From positions 1-40,992 of IMG/VR virus record IMGVR_UViG_3300024264_000074: DNA of 40,992 nucleotides; one strand, written 5' to 3'. The notes under the pieces are model-generated. The model did no database searches. It had not been told where the DNA came from and saw nothing but the letters and a program-made list of their open reading frames with translations. Shown in pieces: positions 18,969 through 26,479 of this stretch; position 1 is the stretch's first letter; each line of letters starts with the position of its first letter. Both the position numbers and the translations under genes were made by a program. The DNA is from a virus.

Positions 18969-19607
18969 ATGGCAACAACAACAATATGCACAGCAAGTAA
19001 TGGGTGGAAGTTTAGACCCCTCGAAGAAACTGCGTCAGACCAAGACTTCTTTATGAGATGTTGGAAAGACTTTCCACAAGGAAGTAAAACATACATAGCA
19101 AGACTAAATAGATTTAGTAGAATGTTATTAAACAATGATAACTTCAATGAAACAAATATACATACGTACGATAGTGACAATTTCCAAATAGCAACGTATG
19201 TTTCAGAGAAAGACGGAACAGCCGTAGGAATTAGCACTTGGGTATTCGGAGAAGAAGCAGGCAAGATGAATGTAAGATTTGGAATAGTTGACCCCCTACA
19301 TAGAGGTAAGGGATATTTTTCAGATCATAATATAATGACACTAGGAATGATGGAGAGATGGAATCTTACACACATAAACGCGTGGTTTCAAGCTCCTGGT
19401 AACGCTGGGCACAATACTGCAGTATCTACAACTCGAACAAAATGGGACGACTTAGGGTTTGATTTAACAGGAACCACAACTACAACTCCTGGCGACTTTC
19501 ACCTAGAAGCTCAAAACCTAGAAAAGAACGAAGCTACTATAGCACAATATAGAACTTTGAAAGCGGGAGACTCAGACTGGTCTTCAGTAACTTGGGCATA
19601 CTCTTAA
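18969..19607 (+). CDS. GNAT-like N-acyltransferase fold protein
   Basis: A 212-aa soluble protein starting 9 bases after the J-like stop, with AGGAGA 6 bases before its ATG. The centre shows the GNAT acyl-CoA-binding pattern: a strand (KMNVRFGIVDP), then HRGKGYFSDHNIM, equivalent to the R/Q-x-x-G-x-G/A motif A, then a helix and the strand THINAWFQAP. A later stretch with N-x-A and WDDLGFDLTG resembles the usual GNAT 'Asn ... LGF' end. The acceptor is unknown. Being between the tip protein and the fibre operon, it may modify a virion protein or be a packaged accessory protein. Fold call moderately sure, function not. Confidence 0.6.
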   Translation: MATTTICTASNGWKFRPLEETASDQDFFMRCWKDFPQGSKTYIARLNRFSRMLLNNDNFNETNIHTYDSDNFQIATYVSEKDGTAVGISTWVFGEEAGKMNVRFGIVDPLHRGKGYFSDHNIMTLGMMERWNLTHINAWFQAPGNAGHNTAVSTTRTKWDDLGFDLTGTTTTTPGDFHLEAQNLEKNEATIAQYRTLKAGDSDWSSVTWAYS

Positions 19608-19707
19608 TCTAGAGAAAACCACCACCACTAATTTTTGGTTATGTTTCTGAGAACTGAATAAGCAGAGCTATACCAAACCAATTAAACTCACCTTCCAAAT
19701 TTAGTTC

Positions 19708-19736
19708 TTGACATGACCTATGATTTTTGCTATAAT
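19708..19736 (+). promoter_or_regulatory. Consensus sigma70 promoter with extended -10
   Basis: TTGACA at 19708-19713 and TATAAT at 19731-19736 are both perfect consensus hexamers separated by exactly 17 bases. TG at 19728-19729, one base before the -10, adds an extended -10 element. It lies in the longest gap between genes in the window (19608-19762), 27 bases before the next ATG. It should drive the fibre operon with host RNA polymerase. The rest of this gap shows no convincing terminator hairpin. Confidence 0.88.
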
Positions 19737-19762
19737 TTAACAATAGGAGTATAATATTTAAT

Positions 19763-20101
19763 ATGGCAGCAGGAACTTACGATATAGTTATTGACCAAGG
19801 ATCTGATTTCTCTATAGAAATAGCGATTTCACAAGATGGTACAGCAACAGCGATACAAACACATTCAGCGAGGGCACAACTTCGCCCATCGCCTACGTCT
19901 ACAACAAAGACAGCAGACTTTACTTGTGCAATATCTGATGCAGCGGGAGGTAAACTAACTATGAGTTTATCTAATGCTACTTCCAGTGGAATACCTGCGG
20001 GAAAATATTACTATGACATAGAGCTAGTAAATACTAGTACCAATGTGGTAACTAGATTACTACAGGGCGTGGCAAGAGTCACTCCAGAAGTAACTAGATA
20101 A
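19763..20101 (+). CDS. Small virion protein, beta-sandwich/BppU N-domain-like
   Basis: A 112-aa protein and the first gene after the consensus promoter. It has alternating beta patterns: YDIVIDQGSDFSIEIAIS, ARAQLRPSPTSTTKTADF, GKYYYDIELV and RLLQGVARVTPEVTR. These match a small family I recognise from phage baseplate or fibre-attachment regions (BppU N-terminal-like). Such proteins often anchor fibres. AGGAG lies 13 bases before the ATG, a wide spacing, so initiation may be modest. The stop overlaps the next start as TAATG. No catalytic motif is seen. Confidence 0.6.
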   Translation: MAAGTYDIVIDQGSDFSIEIAISQDGTATAIQTHSARAQLRPSPTSTTKTADFTCAISDAAGGKLTMSLSNATSSGIPAGKYYYDIELVNTSTNVVTRLLQGVARVTPEVTR

Positions 20102-20511
20102 TGGCTACTACACTAACGATCACTCCACAAGTATCTAATACTGTTACTGTTACTAATAGTAATACTATAGTACAGCCGCAGAATCAGGTAACTACTCTTA
20201 CCATTTCAAGTGCAATTCCAGGTGCAGCACAAGACGCACAAGCAATAGCATTTAGTAATGCAGCCCGAACACTTAGTTCGGCAACTACAGTTGAACAAGC
20301 ACTTTTACAACTTGCTGACCAACTGTTTGTTCAAACAAGTGCACCAACAGCAGGAACAACTAATCTTGCAGAAGGTGACTTCTTTTACGACACTGATGAT
20401 AATCAGTTAAAGATCTATAGAGAAACGTCGACGGGACAGTTTAGTTTTGTTCCTGTAATGATAGGAAACGATTCAGCGAACTCAGACACTATAGACGCAG
20501 GGAGCTTTTAA
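20101..20511 (+). CDS. Small fibre-associated structural protein
   Basis: A 136-aa protein coupled to the previous gene by TAATG. The N-terminal half is Thr/Ser/Val-rich with alternating strands (TLTITPQVSNTVTVTNSNT). The middle has a helical part (ATTVEQALLQLADQLF). The end has GDFFYDTDDNQLKIYRET, a fibre-type motif also typical of marine phage tail fibres. It is probably an adaptor or fibre base subunit. I do not recognise a specific family. The next gene follows after 19 bases with a weak GGAA site. Confidence 0.6.
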   Translation: MATTLTITPQVSNTVTVTNSNTIVQPQNQVTTLTISSAIPGAAQDAQAIAFSNAARTLSSATTVEQALLQLADQLFVQTSAPTAGTTNLAEGDFFYDTDDNQLKIYRETSTGQFSFVPVMIGNDSANSDTIDAGSF

Positions 20512-20530
20512 GCTCTAACAGGAAATAATA

Positions 20531-22066
20531 ATGGCACAAGTAATTAAAATTAAACGAAGTACGTCTACTTCAGCTCCAGGGTCTCTTGTAGCTGGTGAGT
20601 TAGCCTACTCTTCGAATAGTAATAAGCTATTTATTGGTCATCCTACTACTAATGCAGTAACTGCAATCGGTGGAGCTCTATACGTTGAGATGTTAGACCA
20701 CACTGCTGGCACACTAACAGCAAGTTCAGCTGTCTTAGTTGACGCTAATAGTAAGATTGATCAATTAAAGACAGGCAACATAGTTGTAACTGGCTCTAGC
20801 AATACAATAAGCACTTCATCAGGAAATCTAACAATTGCACCTACTAGTAATTTAGTACTTACTCATGGTGGAACAATTGATCTCGATGGACAAGCAAACT
20901 CAATAACAATGCCGGATAACCAAGCGGCAGCTGTCGACTTCAATGAAGGAGGCACTTCTTACCTAAAATTCGTAACTACTAACTCTGGAGAGAAAGTTGT
21001 TGTCGGAAAAGATATGGACACTGCATCTATTGATGTAACTAGTGGAAATCTTAAGGTAGGTTCAACAAAATTCACAGTAGCTTCTGGTACTGGTAACACA
21101 GTAATTCAGGGGACAGTTAATGTACAAGACGCAGTTGATTTAGATTCTACACTTAATGTAGATGGCAACACAACTCTAAATGGTAATGTTACTTTAGGTA
21201 ACGCAGGTTCGGACACCGTTACTGTTACAGGTACTGCAACATTCACACCTTCAGCGGACTTTGACGGAGGCTTTACAGTTGCCGGATCGCAGACTGTTGA
21301 TGTAGGTGGAAATAGAATATTAAATGTAGGAACTCCTACATCAAGTACTGATGCAACTACAAAAGCATATGTTGATAGTGTAAAACAAGCACTCGACATC
21401 AAAGACTCAGTTAAATTAGCTTCAACAGCTAATATTACGGGAACTTATGATAATGGGGCTGGTACATTAACGTATGATGCTACCGGTGTACAAGCAGTAG
21501 ATGGCGTTAACTTAGCACTTAATGATAGAGTTCTTGTTAAAAGTCAAACTACTCAAACACAAAACGGTATATACAAAGTCACAACTGCTCCAGCAGTAGG
21601 TGTGGCGGGAGTACTTACAAGAGGAATAGACGCTGACTCAAATAGTGAAGTTACAGGCGGAATGTTCTGTTTTGTAGAGGCAGGAACAGTTAACGCTGAT
21701 AATGCATTTGTATTAACTTCTATAACTGGAGCAGCAACACTAGGGACAGACAATCTAGTATTTACACAGTTCTCAGGAGCAGGTCAAATTGACGCAGGTA
21801 ACGCCCTTACAAAAACAGGGAATACTCTTGCAGTAGATGTAGATAACAAAACAGTTTCTCATAACAGTGGAACAGCCTTAAGTTTAAAAGGTATTTCAGC
21901 AACATCTAACGGAGATATCCTATACGGAGCCAACGGGGCTAACGGTGGATACTCTAGGCTATCTATAGGCTCTTATGACTCTACTAATAGCGTAGGACAA
22001 ATACTACAAGTAGGAGCAGCTTCTACAGTAGCATGGTCTAATACATTAGATGGGGGTACATTCTAA
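20531..22066 (+). CDS. Tail fibre protein with 'IKIKRS' N-terminal attachment motif
   Basis: A 511-aa Thr/Ser/Asn/Gly-rich fibre. The N-terminus (MAQVIKIKRSTSTSAPGSL, then GELAYSSNSNKLFIG) is a widespread attachment module in marine phage fibres. The body (residues ~60-250) is a beta-rich repetitive shaft of GNITLGN-type turns. From about residue 265 there is a distinct domain with TSSTDATTKAYVDSVKQALD and YDNGAGTLTYDATG, seen in many phage fibres, followed by a Gly/Asn-rich tip domain. It probably forms a trimeric side fibre that binds the host surface. The next gene repeats its first ten residues almost exactly. Junction TAATG. Confidence 0.8.
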   Translation: MAQVIKIKRSTSTSAPGSLVAGELAYSSNSNKLFIGHPTTNAVTAIGGALYVEMLDHTAGTLTASSAVLVDANSKIDQLKTGNIVVTGSSNTISTSSGNLTIAPTSNLVLTHGGTIDLDGQANSITMPDNQAAAVDFNEGGTSYLKFVTTNSGEKVVVGKDMDTASIDVTSGNLKVGSTKFTVASGTGNTVIQGTVNVQDAVDLDSTLNVDGNTTLNGNVTLGNAGSDTVTVTGTATFTPSADFDGGFTVAGSQTVDVGGNRILNVGTPTSSTDATTKAYVDSVKQALDIKDSVKLASTANITGTYDNGAGTLTYDATGVQAVDGVNLALNDRVLVKSQTTQTQNGIYKVTTAPAVGVAGVLTRGIDADSNSEVTGGMFCFVEAGTVNADNAFVLTSITGAATLGTDNLVFTQFSGAGQIDAGNALTKTGNTLAVDVDNKTVSHNSGTALSLKGISATSNGDILYGANGANGGYSRLSIGSYDSTNSVGQILQVGAASTVAWSNTLDGGTF

Positions 22067-22275
22067 TGGCGCAAGTTATTAAAATTAAAAGGTCAGAGAC
22101 AAGCGGAGGCACCCCCACACCTAGTGATTTAGCTACTCATGAAATCGCTATGAATCCGACCGACAAAAAGATTTATACTAAGAACTCAAATGGCGATATT
22201 GTAATCGTGGCTTCTCATTCAGAAGCAATCGCAACTGAAGATGATATTTTAGCACTTAGTATAGCATTAGGATAG
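22066..22275 (+). CDS. Short protein copying the fibre attachment motif
   Basis: A 69-aa protein whose first ten residues (MAQVIKIKRS) are identical to those of the preceding fibre. Its next part (PSDLATHEIAMNPTDKKIYT) aligns with the same module (GSLVAGELAYSSNSNKLFIG). Only this module and a short helical end (EDDILALSIALG) remain, with no shaft or tip. It may be a free-standing attachment unit, a decoy, or the remnant of a second fibre. It starts in the fibre's stop (TAATG) and lies in frame with clean gene borders, so I treat it as a real gene. Confidence 0.65.
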   Translation: MAQVIKIKRSETSGGTPTPSDLATHEIAMNPTDKKIYTKNSNGDIVIVASHSEAIATEDDILALSIALG

Positions 22276-22279
22276 CATA

Positions 22280-22612
22280 ATGGCATCAGCATTTAAAACT
22301 AAAACTGCAGTAAATATAGGTACATCTTTAACAAGTGTCTATACCGCTCCCGCAAATACTACCGTCACCGTAATTGGTTGCTACATATGTAATCAAAGCG
22401 GAGGAGCTATTGAGGGCACTGTTGAATTTTATGATACTAGTGAGTCCCATCACGCTACTCTAGTTAAGTCAACTCCAATACCGAGTGGCTCAACAGTAGT
22501 AGTAATCGGTGGAGATGGTAAAGTAGTTCTTGAAGCTGGTGATATAATTAAAGTACAATCAAACGTTGTAAGCTCGATAGACGTAACTCTATCGTATTTG
22601 GAGCAGACATAA
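22280..22612 (+). CDS. Small beta-sandwich virion protein
   Basis: A 110-aa protein with a regular beta-strand pattern (LTSVYTAPANTTVTVIGCYI, TVEFYDT, VVVIGGDGKVVLEAGD, SSIDVTLSYLEQT) and no membrane segment or catalytic motif. Similar small proteins lie among fibre genes in marine phages and may be fibre-head or adaptor domains. It starts 4 bases after the previous stop and ends one base before the next ATG, so it belongs to the same fibre operon. The family name is not known to me. Confidence 0.6.
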   Translation: MASAFKTKTAVNIGTSLTSVYTAPANTTVTVIGCYICNQSGGAIEGTVEFYDTSESHHATLVKSTPIPSGSTVVVIGGDGKVVLEAGDIIKVQSNVVSSIDVTLSYLEQT

Positions 22613-22613
22613 C

Positions 22614-25600
22614 ATGCCACTCATAGGAAAAGAAAATCACTTAGTCTCCACGCTAGAGGCAAACGCAGTAGGGACTACAGAAATTGTAAGTAACTCTATT
22701 ACTGCGAGTGAGATCGCTGGGAACGCAGTCGGCTCATCAGAAATTGCAGCAAACGCAGTAGGCACCTCCGAAATAGCAACTAATGCTATCGGGGCAGCAC
22801 AATTACAGGGCGTGGCAGTAACAGCCGTAGGAGATAATTCAATTGACGCAGCAGCTATAGCTTCTAACTCAGTAGACTCAGCTCAGCTCGTATCGGGCAG
22901 TATAGATACTATACATATCGGATCAATTCAAGTAACAGCGGCTAAATTAGCAACTGACTCAGTAACTACACCAAAAATAGCAGATAATGCTATTACTACA
23001 GTAAAAATTGCTACTAACTCAGTAGGTTCAGAGGCAATTGCAAATAACTCTATTACAGCCACACAAATACCGAGCGGAACAATCACAGCAGATTTGTTAG
23101 CGTCAGACTCAGTAGATAGTGCAGAAATAGTAGATGGAAGCATTGATACCGCGCATCTTGGTAACTTACAAGTTACTGAAGGAAAAATAGCAAATAATTC
23201 TATCACAGCTGCAAAGATAGCAGCAAACGTTGTAGGTACGTCAGAGATAGCACAAAATTCTATCACAGCGACGCAAATACCAGCAGGTACAGTCGTAACA
23301 GACTTACTAGCAGATTTAAATGTTACTACTGGAAAACTAGCTGCAAATGCAGTTACTACTAATCAGATAGCACAGAATCAAGTAACAGCACATCATATAG
23401 CAGATGGCAGTATTACAGCAGTTCAATTATCTACAAACTCTGTAGATTCAGCAGAACTAGTAGATGGGAGTATTGATAGCTCACATTTATCAACAGGTTC
23501 AGTCATTACGACAAAAATAGCAGACAATGCTATTACAGCAGCCAAATTACCTTCTGGAGTTATCGCTTCAGACCATATTACGGACGGTACTATTGTATCG
23601 GGAGATATTGCAGCAAATACTATAGTAACAGGGAATATAGCAGACAACGCCATAGATGGCACTAAAATCGCGCAGAACTCGATACTTACCCGACACATTG
23701 ACGATGCTCAGATAGTCACTTCGCATCTACTGGATGCGAATGTGACAACTGCTAAAATAGCCGATGCTAATGTAACGACTGCAAAAATATTAAATGCTAA
23801 CGTAACGACAGCAAAGATAGCCGCTAATAATGTTACTTCAGCAAAAATTGCTACTGACCAAATTTTATCAAGACATCTAGCAGCTAATACAGTAGATACT
23901 GCAGAAATAGTAAGTGGCTCTATTGATGCTATTCATATAGCTACTGATGCAGTAATAACAGCAAAAATACTAGATGCTAACGTAACGACAGCAAAGATAG
24001 CAGATAACGCAGTCACTGCCGCTAAAATTGCAGATGGAAGTATTACTAGCACACAACTGGGAGCTAACTCAGTAGATAGCGCGGAACTTATTACTGGTAG
24101 TATAGATACTATCCATATCGGCGCCTCACAAGTCACAACAGCAAAAATAGCAGATGACAACGTAACTAATGCAAAAATTGCAACCAACGCAGTAAATGCT
24201 GATAGCATAGCAGCAAACGCTGTATCTGCCGCAGAACTTAAATCAGATGCATTAAGTGGACAAACCATGTCAGGTAATGTTATCTTTTCAGGAGATGTTA
24301 CAGTATCAGGATCTAGTTTTATAGCTTCTGCTACTACAATCACTTCTGGGGACTCTCTCATATCGTTAGCTACTGGAAACAATAGCTCTGATGCAGTAGA
24401 TATAGGTATCTATGGATTATATGATACATCGGGTTCACAAGATTTATACTCTGGTATATTTAGGGATGCAGATTCTTCTGGAAAATGGAGACTCTTTAAG
24501 GACTTACAAACACAACCAACTACTACAGTTAACTTAAGTGCTGCAGGGTACACAGTAGCTACATTAGTAGCAAACATAGAAGGCAACGTAACAGGAGCTG
24601 TAACAGGAAATGCAGATACAGCGACAACTCTAGCTTCTGCTAGAAATATTGGCGGAGTATCTTTTAACGGTTCAGCAGATATCAACTTACCGGGTGTTAA
24701 CGCAGCAGGTAATCAAGATACTTCAGGTAACGCAGCAACAGCTTCCGAAGCTGTTATACTATCTACTGGAAGAACAATTGGAATGACTGGAGATGTCGTT
24801 TGGACGTCCGCCTCTTTTAATGGCTCAGCAGCAGTAACAGGTAGCGCAACAATTCAAGCAAATGCTGTAGAATCAGCAATGATAGCAGAGAATAATATTA
24901 CTGCACGAGAAATTGCAACAAACGCAATTGTTAGTGCATCTATTGCTCAGAACTCTATCCTAACCAAACATATAGATGACGCACAAGTTAATACGGCACA
25001 ACTAGCAGGTAACTCTGTAACAGCAGCTAAGATACAGACAGACGCTGTAGGAACGGCAGAAGTAGCAGCTAATGCTATAGACGGTACTAAGATAGCTTCT
25101 AACAGTATTCTTACTAGACACATTGATGATGGACAGGTTACTACAGACCAAATTTTGGACGGTACAATCGCCACAGGAGATATTGCAAATAATGCTATCT
25201 CTAGCGCAAAAATTGCTACCAATTCCGTAACAGCAGAGAGTATTGTAGCTGGTTCTTTAGATGCTTCGCATTTAGCCGCTAACTCAATAGACTCCTCCGA
25301 ATTAGTTTCTGGTAGTATAGACACTATACACTTAGGAGCGCTACAAGTTACATCAGCAAAACTAGCAGCTGACTCTGTAATATCAGGAAAAATAGCTGCA
25401 GGTGCTATTAGTCAGTCAACAGATTTTGGAGCAGGAGTAGTGGATTCTACCGCTCTAGCTACTGATTCGGTTATCGCAGGTAAGATAGCCGCTAATGCAG
25501 TAACTTCTGCTAAAATAGGAGCTAATCAAGTAGGTAGTTCCGAGATAGCACAAAATGCAGTAACAGCTACCCAAATTCCTAGTGGGACAATTGTAGCAGA

Positions 25601-26249
25601 CTTAATTGCTGCAAACGCAGTTGATAGCTCAGAAATAGCTACAGGTAGTATTGATACTATCCATCTCGGTGCGCTTCAAGTAACAGCAGCAAAACTAGGG
25701 GCTAATTCTGTAACAGCAGCAAAAATAGCAGCTAATGCAGTTGGTGCAAGTGAGATTGCAAATAATTCTGTAACTAATCTACAATTATCAAGTGCTGCAC
25801 TTAGCGGCAAAACGATGTCTGGCACGGTTAACTTTAGTGGTAATATTACTTCAGAAGGGAATGTAACACTAGGCAACGGAACATCAGATACTGCTAAAGT
25901 AAGTGGAGATCTGAATATACAAGACGTGGCTCATTTAAATGTAGCTACTCTTACTAGTAACTCTACAGGGCAACAAACGCTCGATACTGTTGCTAAAGCT
26001 ACGTATAGAACTTGCAAATGGTTAGTATCGGTAACTAATACTACTGATGGAGACTATCAAGCAATTGAAATTTTGTGCTTCCATGACGGAACTACAGCTT
26101 ATCTAACGCAGTACGCATCTATTTTCGACAATGGAGCACAGGCTACTTTTGATGCGGATATAAGTGGTGCTAACTTAAGATTAAGAGTTACCCCAGCATC
26201 AACAGACAACATGACATTCAAAGCCATTAGGCAAGCAATCGAGGTATAA
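22614..26249 (+). CDS. Long tail fibre built of decapeptide repeats
   Basis: A 1211-aa fibre. Two long arrays (about residues 12-545 and 750-1060) consist of 10-residue units of the form N-[SA]-[IV]-T-x-x-x-I-A-x, for example NSITAAKIAA and NAVGTSEIAQ, with variants GSIDTIHIGS and NSVDSAELVS. The regular Ile/Val/Ala positions suggest a left-handed beta-helix-like or triple-stranded shaft. Between the arrays is a globular domain (~545-750) with DSSGKWRLFKD and a Gly/Asn-rich end. The last ~150 residues (YRTCKWLVSVTNTTDGDYQA through LRLRVTPASTDNMTFK) form a beta domain common at the tip of marine phage fibres, likely the receptor-binding head. No chaperone domain is seen. Confidence 0.82.
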   Translation: MPLIGKENHLVSTLEANAVGTTEIVSNSITASEIAGNAVGSSEIAANAVGTSEIATNAIGAAQLQGVAVTAVGDNSIDAAAIASNSVDSAQLVSGSIDTIHIGSIQVTAAKLATDSVTTPKIADNAITTVKIATNSVGSEAIANNSITATQIPSGTITADLLASDSVDSAEIVDGSIDTAHLGNLQVTEGKIANNSITAAKIAANVVGTSEIAQNSITATQIPAGTVVTDLLADLNVTTGKLAANAVTTNQIAQNQVTAHHIADGSITAVQLSTNSVDSAELVDGSIDSSHLSTGSVITTKIADNAITAAKLPSGVIASDHITDGTIVSGDIAANTIVTGNIADNAIDGTKIAQNSILTRHIDDAQIVTSHLLDANVTTAKIADANVTTAKILNANVTTAKIAANNVTSAKIATDQILSRHLAANTVDTAEIVSGSIDAIHIATDAVITAKILDANVTTAKIADNAVTAAKIADGSITSTQLGANSVDSAELITGSIDTIHIGASQVTTAKIADDNVTNAKIATNAVNADSIAANAVSAAELKSDALSGQTMSGNVIFSGDVTVSGSSFIASATTITSGDSLISLATGNNSSDAVDIGIYGLYDTSGSQDLYSGIFRDADSSGKWRLFKDLQTQPTTTVNLSAAGYTVATLVANIEGNVTGAVTGNADTATTLASARNIGGVSFNGSADINLPGVNAAGNQDTSGNAATASEAVILSTGRTIGMTGDVVWTSASFNGSAAVTGSATIQANAVESAMIAENNITAREIATNAIVSASIAQNSILTKHIDDAQVNTAQLAGNSVTAAKIQTDAVGTAEVAANAIDGTKIASNSILTRHIDDGQVTTDQILDGTIATGDIANNAISSAKIATNSVTAESIVAGSLDASHLAANSIDSSELVSGSIDTIHLGALQVTSAKLAADSVISGKIAAGAISQSTDFGAGVVDSTALATDSVIAGKIAANAVTSAKIGANQVGSSEIAQNAVTATQIPSGTIVADLIAANAVDSSEIATGSIDTIHLGALQVTAAKLGANSVTAAKIAANAVGASEIANNSVTNLQLSSAALSGKTMSGTVNFSGNITSEGNVTLGNGTSDTAKVSGDLNIQDVAHLNVATLTSNSTGQQTLDTVAKATYRTCKWLVSVTNTTDGDYQAIEILCFHDGTTAYLTQYASIFDNGAQATFDADISGANLRLRVTPASTDNMTFKAIRQAIEV
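22650..24240 (+). repeat. First decapeptide array of the long fibre
   Basis: About 53 consecutive 30-base units, each encoding a variant of NSITAAKIAA, in perfect codon register. Third codon positions and several codons differ between units, so the periodicity is held at protein level. A higher-order pattern is visible: blocks such as NSVDSAELVS-GSIDTIHIGS-xQVTAAKLA recur several times. Confidence 0.85.
24860..25800 (+). repeat. Second decapeptide array of the long fibre
   Basis: About 31 further 30-base units of the same decapeptide type, resuming after the central globular domain. The block NSIDSSELVS-GSIDTIHLGA-LQVTSAKLAA closely repeats blocks in the first array, which suggests copying or recombination between the two arrays. 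Confidence 0.83.
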
Positions 26250-26252
26250 AAA

Positions 26253-26471
26253 ATGGGACAAAAATTACAATTCAATATTGAAGACGCAGGTCTTAGTGTT
26301 GACGGAACAGAAATAGTTAACAGTAGCCGACAGGTTACTAATCTGGACGTACCAGGTACAAAAATGACGGGGGTTATTGCAGCAGCAAGATTACCGTATA
26401 CTATAACAACTTCTGCACCGTCTGGAGTAGGTTCAACATCAAGCGGTCACGTTTGGTACGTTTACTCATAG
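26253..26471 (+). CDS. Small fibre-operon protein, hypothetical
   Basis: A 72-aa protein between the two giant repeat proteins, 3 bases after the fibre stop. It has alternating hydrophobic residues (KLQFNIEDAGLSVDG, RQVTNLDVPG) and ends in SGHVWYVYS. The segment LPYTITTSAPSG resembles junction segments in fibre proteins. It may be a fibre-tip or connector subunit. No known family recognised and no enzyme motif. Confidence 0.55.
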   Translation: MGQKLQFNIEDAGLSVDGTEIVNSSRQVTNLDVPGTKMTGVIAAARLPYTITTSAPSGVGSTSSGHVWYVYS

Positions 26472-26479
26472 GAAACTAA

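Noticed and set aside
19608-19700. Possible terminator after the GNAT-like gene
   Set aside because: Only weak, bulged AACC/GGTT pairings with long loops; no GC-rich stem followed by a T run.
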